Positions 13,507 to 14,626 of a DNA stretch of 14,626 bases are shown here, one piece after another. A model generated the notes under the pieces. The model was not told where the DNA came from. It was given only the letters and a program-made list of their open reading frames with translations, and searched no databases. Both the position numbers and the translations under genes were made by a program. Within the stretch, counting starts at the first letter, position 1. Each line of letters starts with the position of its first letter. This DNA comes from HGM11416 sp964532155 (lineage in GTDB: Bacteria; Bacillota; Clostridia; Christensenellales; Borkfalkiaceae), in contig CAZHGN010000036.1 in NCBI GenBank assembly GCA_964532155.1, positions 1-14,626 of the forward strand. The letters run 5' to 3'.

Positions 13507-14415
13507 ATGGAATTGAGAAACGAAAACTATGAAAAAAGCGACCTTAAATCGGTCGTTAAAATTAGCGGAATTTACACCATACATTATTTTAAGTACGGCA
13601 AGAATTTCAGCGTTCAGCCCGAAACGCACGATTTTTGGGAAATGGTTTACGTCGATTCGGGCGAAGTCGGGATCGTCGCGGACGACAGACATTACACGCT
13701 CAAGCAAGGCGAGGTTTTCTTCCACCGCCCCAACGAAGTGCACACCATCTATACCGAGGATTCTTTCGGCAATTCGGCAATAATTTCTTTCGCCTGCACC
13801 GGGAAAGCGATAAATCGCTTGGCAGACGGAATATTCACTTTTACCGACTTTGAAAAAACGCTTTTGTCCAACGTAATAACCGAAACGCCCAAATGCTTTT
13901 CGGATAAACTTAACGAAATTTATCTAACGCACATGACTCGCAGAGCAGACTCTTCGCCCGTAAGCGAGCAATATATAAAAAACTGCGTTGAACTTTTGCT
14001 TTTATCCATCTTAAGGCGTACCGAAAACAACGGAAAAGAGGACAAGAAGGTCGTTCCCGAAAGTATAGGCAACGCTCATACCGACAAAATCGTTGCCGAC
14101 ATCGTTCAACTGCTTAAAGACCACGTTTATTCGAGCATCGACCTCGATACGGTCGCAAAACAGCTCTTCTTTTCAAAAACTTACATCAAAACGGTTTTCA
14201 AAAAGAATATGGGCATAAGCATTATCCAATATTATATAAGTCTTAAAATCGAAGAATCCAAAAAGCTTATAAGCCAAAACAAGTATTCTTATACCGAAAT
14301 CGCCGAAATGCTCAAAATCAATTCCGTCCACTACTTCTCTCGGCTGTTCAAGGCTCATACGCAAATGACGCCATCGGAATACGCACGCTCCATAAAGGCG
14401 GACAACCTGCTTTAA
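13507..14415 (+). CDS. AraC family transcriptional regulator with N-terminal cupin domain
   Basis: The start is placed at 13507 (MELRNENYEK). The in-frame ATG at 13459 would sit only a few bases after the predicted transcription start and adds residues that do not look like the family. Neither start has a strong ribosome binding site. The 302-residue product has an N-terminal cupin sensor domain: HDFWEMVYVDSGEVGIVADD (41-60) then YTLKQGEVFFHRPNEVHT (63-80). Two C-terminal helix-turn-helix motifs follow (about 194-295): DLDTVAKQLFFSKTYIKTVFKKNMG and YTEIAEMLKINSVHYFSRLFKAHTQMTPSEYA. This layout is typical of regulators that sense sugars or their derivatives and usually activate a neighbouring gene. 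It is divergent from the ROK-like kinase, its likely target, across 266 bases. Confidence 0.93.
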   Translation: MELRNENYEKSDLKSVVKISGIYTIHYFKYGKNFSVQPETHDFWEMVYVDSGEVGIVADDRHYTLKQGEVFFHRPNEVHTIYTEDSFGNSAIISFACTGKAINRLADGIFTFTDFEKTLLSNVITETPKCFSDKLNEIYLTHMTRRADSSPVSEQYIKNCVELLLLSILRRTENNGKEDKKVVPESIGNAHTDKIVADIVQLLKDHVYSSIDLDTVAKQLFFSKTYIKTVFKKNMGISIIQYYISLKIEESKKLISQNKYSYTEIAEMLKINSVHYFSRLFKAHTQMTPSEYARSIKADNLL

Positions 14416-14503
14416 ACTTGATTTTATAGTCGATTTACCTAACGCTTAATCCCTTTCCTATCGGAAATCCGCCAAACAGCGCACGATAATATTTTGATAT
14501 AAT

Positions 14504-14537
14504 ACGCCAAGCCACGAAAAACGGCTCGGCGTTTTTT
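14504..14537 (+). terminator. Intrinsic terminator of the AraC-type regulator gene
   Basis: ACGCCAAGCC and GGCTCGGCGT form a 10-position stem with one A-C mismatch, followed by six T residues, about 90 bases after the stop codon. Confidence 0.85.
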
Positions 14538-14626
14538 ATACCTATCGCTTTTTTTCTACCGCAAAATTTTTGCGTAGCGGCGCGTTTATGCGCGGAGGCG
14601 TTTTTAGCGCGGCAAGCCGTTTGTTT
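14538..14626. other. Right edge of window, no gene supported
   Basis: Two minus-strand frames are open at the edge: one ends at 14542 (27 codons, ending NFAVEKKR), the other at 14435 (63 codons). The first could be the C-terminus of a gene entering from the right and ending before the terminator hairpin. Neither shows a recognisable family. Confidence 0.3.

Noticed and set aside
14497..14502. TATAAT sequence just before the AraC terminator
   Set aside because: A transcript from it would begin inside the terminator stem and end at once; no -35 match is present.
14435..14626. 63-codon minus-strand open frame entering from the right edge
   Set aside because: It crosses the terminator hairpin of the AraC-type gene, has no recognisable domain and an unusually basic composition; a competing frame ending at 14542 is equally possible.

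Overview
This 14.6 kb window looks like chromosomal DNA of a low-to-mid GC member of the Firmicutes (class Clostridia, probably an uncultured gut lineage; the lineage is inference). The evidence is strong AGGAGG-type ribosome binding sites, TATAAT-type promoters (several with an extended TGn -10 element), compact intrinsic terminators, and a dnaG-rpoD-trmK-nif3-zinc ribbon gene order that is typical of Firmicutes. No rRNA, tRNA, CRISPR array, prophage or recognisable transposase was found.

Left edge (1-1740): the C-terminal 511 codons of a secreted-type 5'-nucleotidase/metallophosphatase on the plus strand. It enters the window through an exact 21-bp tandem repeat and ends at a strong terminator, convergent with the genes that follow.

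Housekeeping block (1739-10274, all minus strand): read in transcription order from the right it is dnaG (primase), rpoD (vegetative sigma factor), trmK (tRNA m1A22 methyltransferase), a Nif3/DUF34 protein, a coiled-coil C4 zinc ribbon protein, an MFS transporter with a large extracytoplasmic insertion, ruvX/yqgF, a DUF1292 protein with His-rich and Cys-rich tails, and finally rplS (L19) with its own promoter and leader. The block joins two sets that are each conserved in Firmicutes (dnaG-rpoD-trmK-nif3 and ruvX-DUF1292), with the transporter between them.

Accessory stretch (10275-11866): a lone TetR-type regulator with AT-rich non-coding DNA on both sides. The upstream gap of 557 bp contains two adjacent long imperfect hairpins bracketed by imperfect direct repeats. 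This is the part of the window least explained by known features.

Right part (11867-14537): a divergent pair, a ROK-like sugar kinase (minus) and an AraC-family regulator with an N-terminal cupin domain (plus). They share a 266-bp control region with recognisable promoters for both genes and candidate operator repeats, and each ends in a terminator. The arrangement suggests a sugar-responsive regulator controlling a carbohydrate kinase. The last 90 bases hold no gene I can support.

The most unusual items are the hairpin element at 11511-11670, the metal-ligand-rich tails of the DUF1292 protein with a 27-bp exact duplication, the transporter insertion, the altered zinc-ligand spacing in DnaG, and the unassigned N-terminal domain of the ROK-like protein. 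None of them by itself shows a new biological system.
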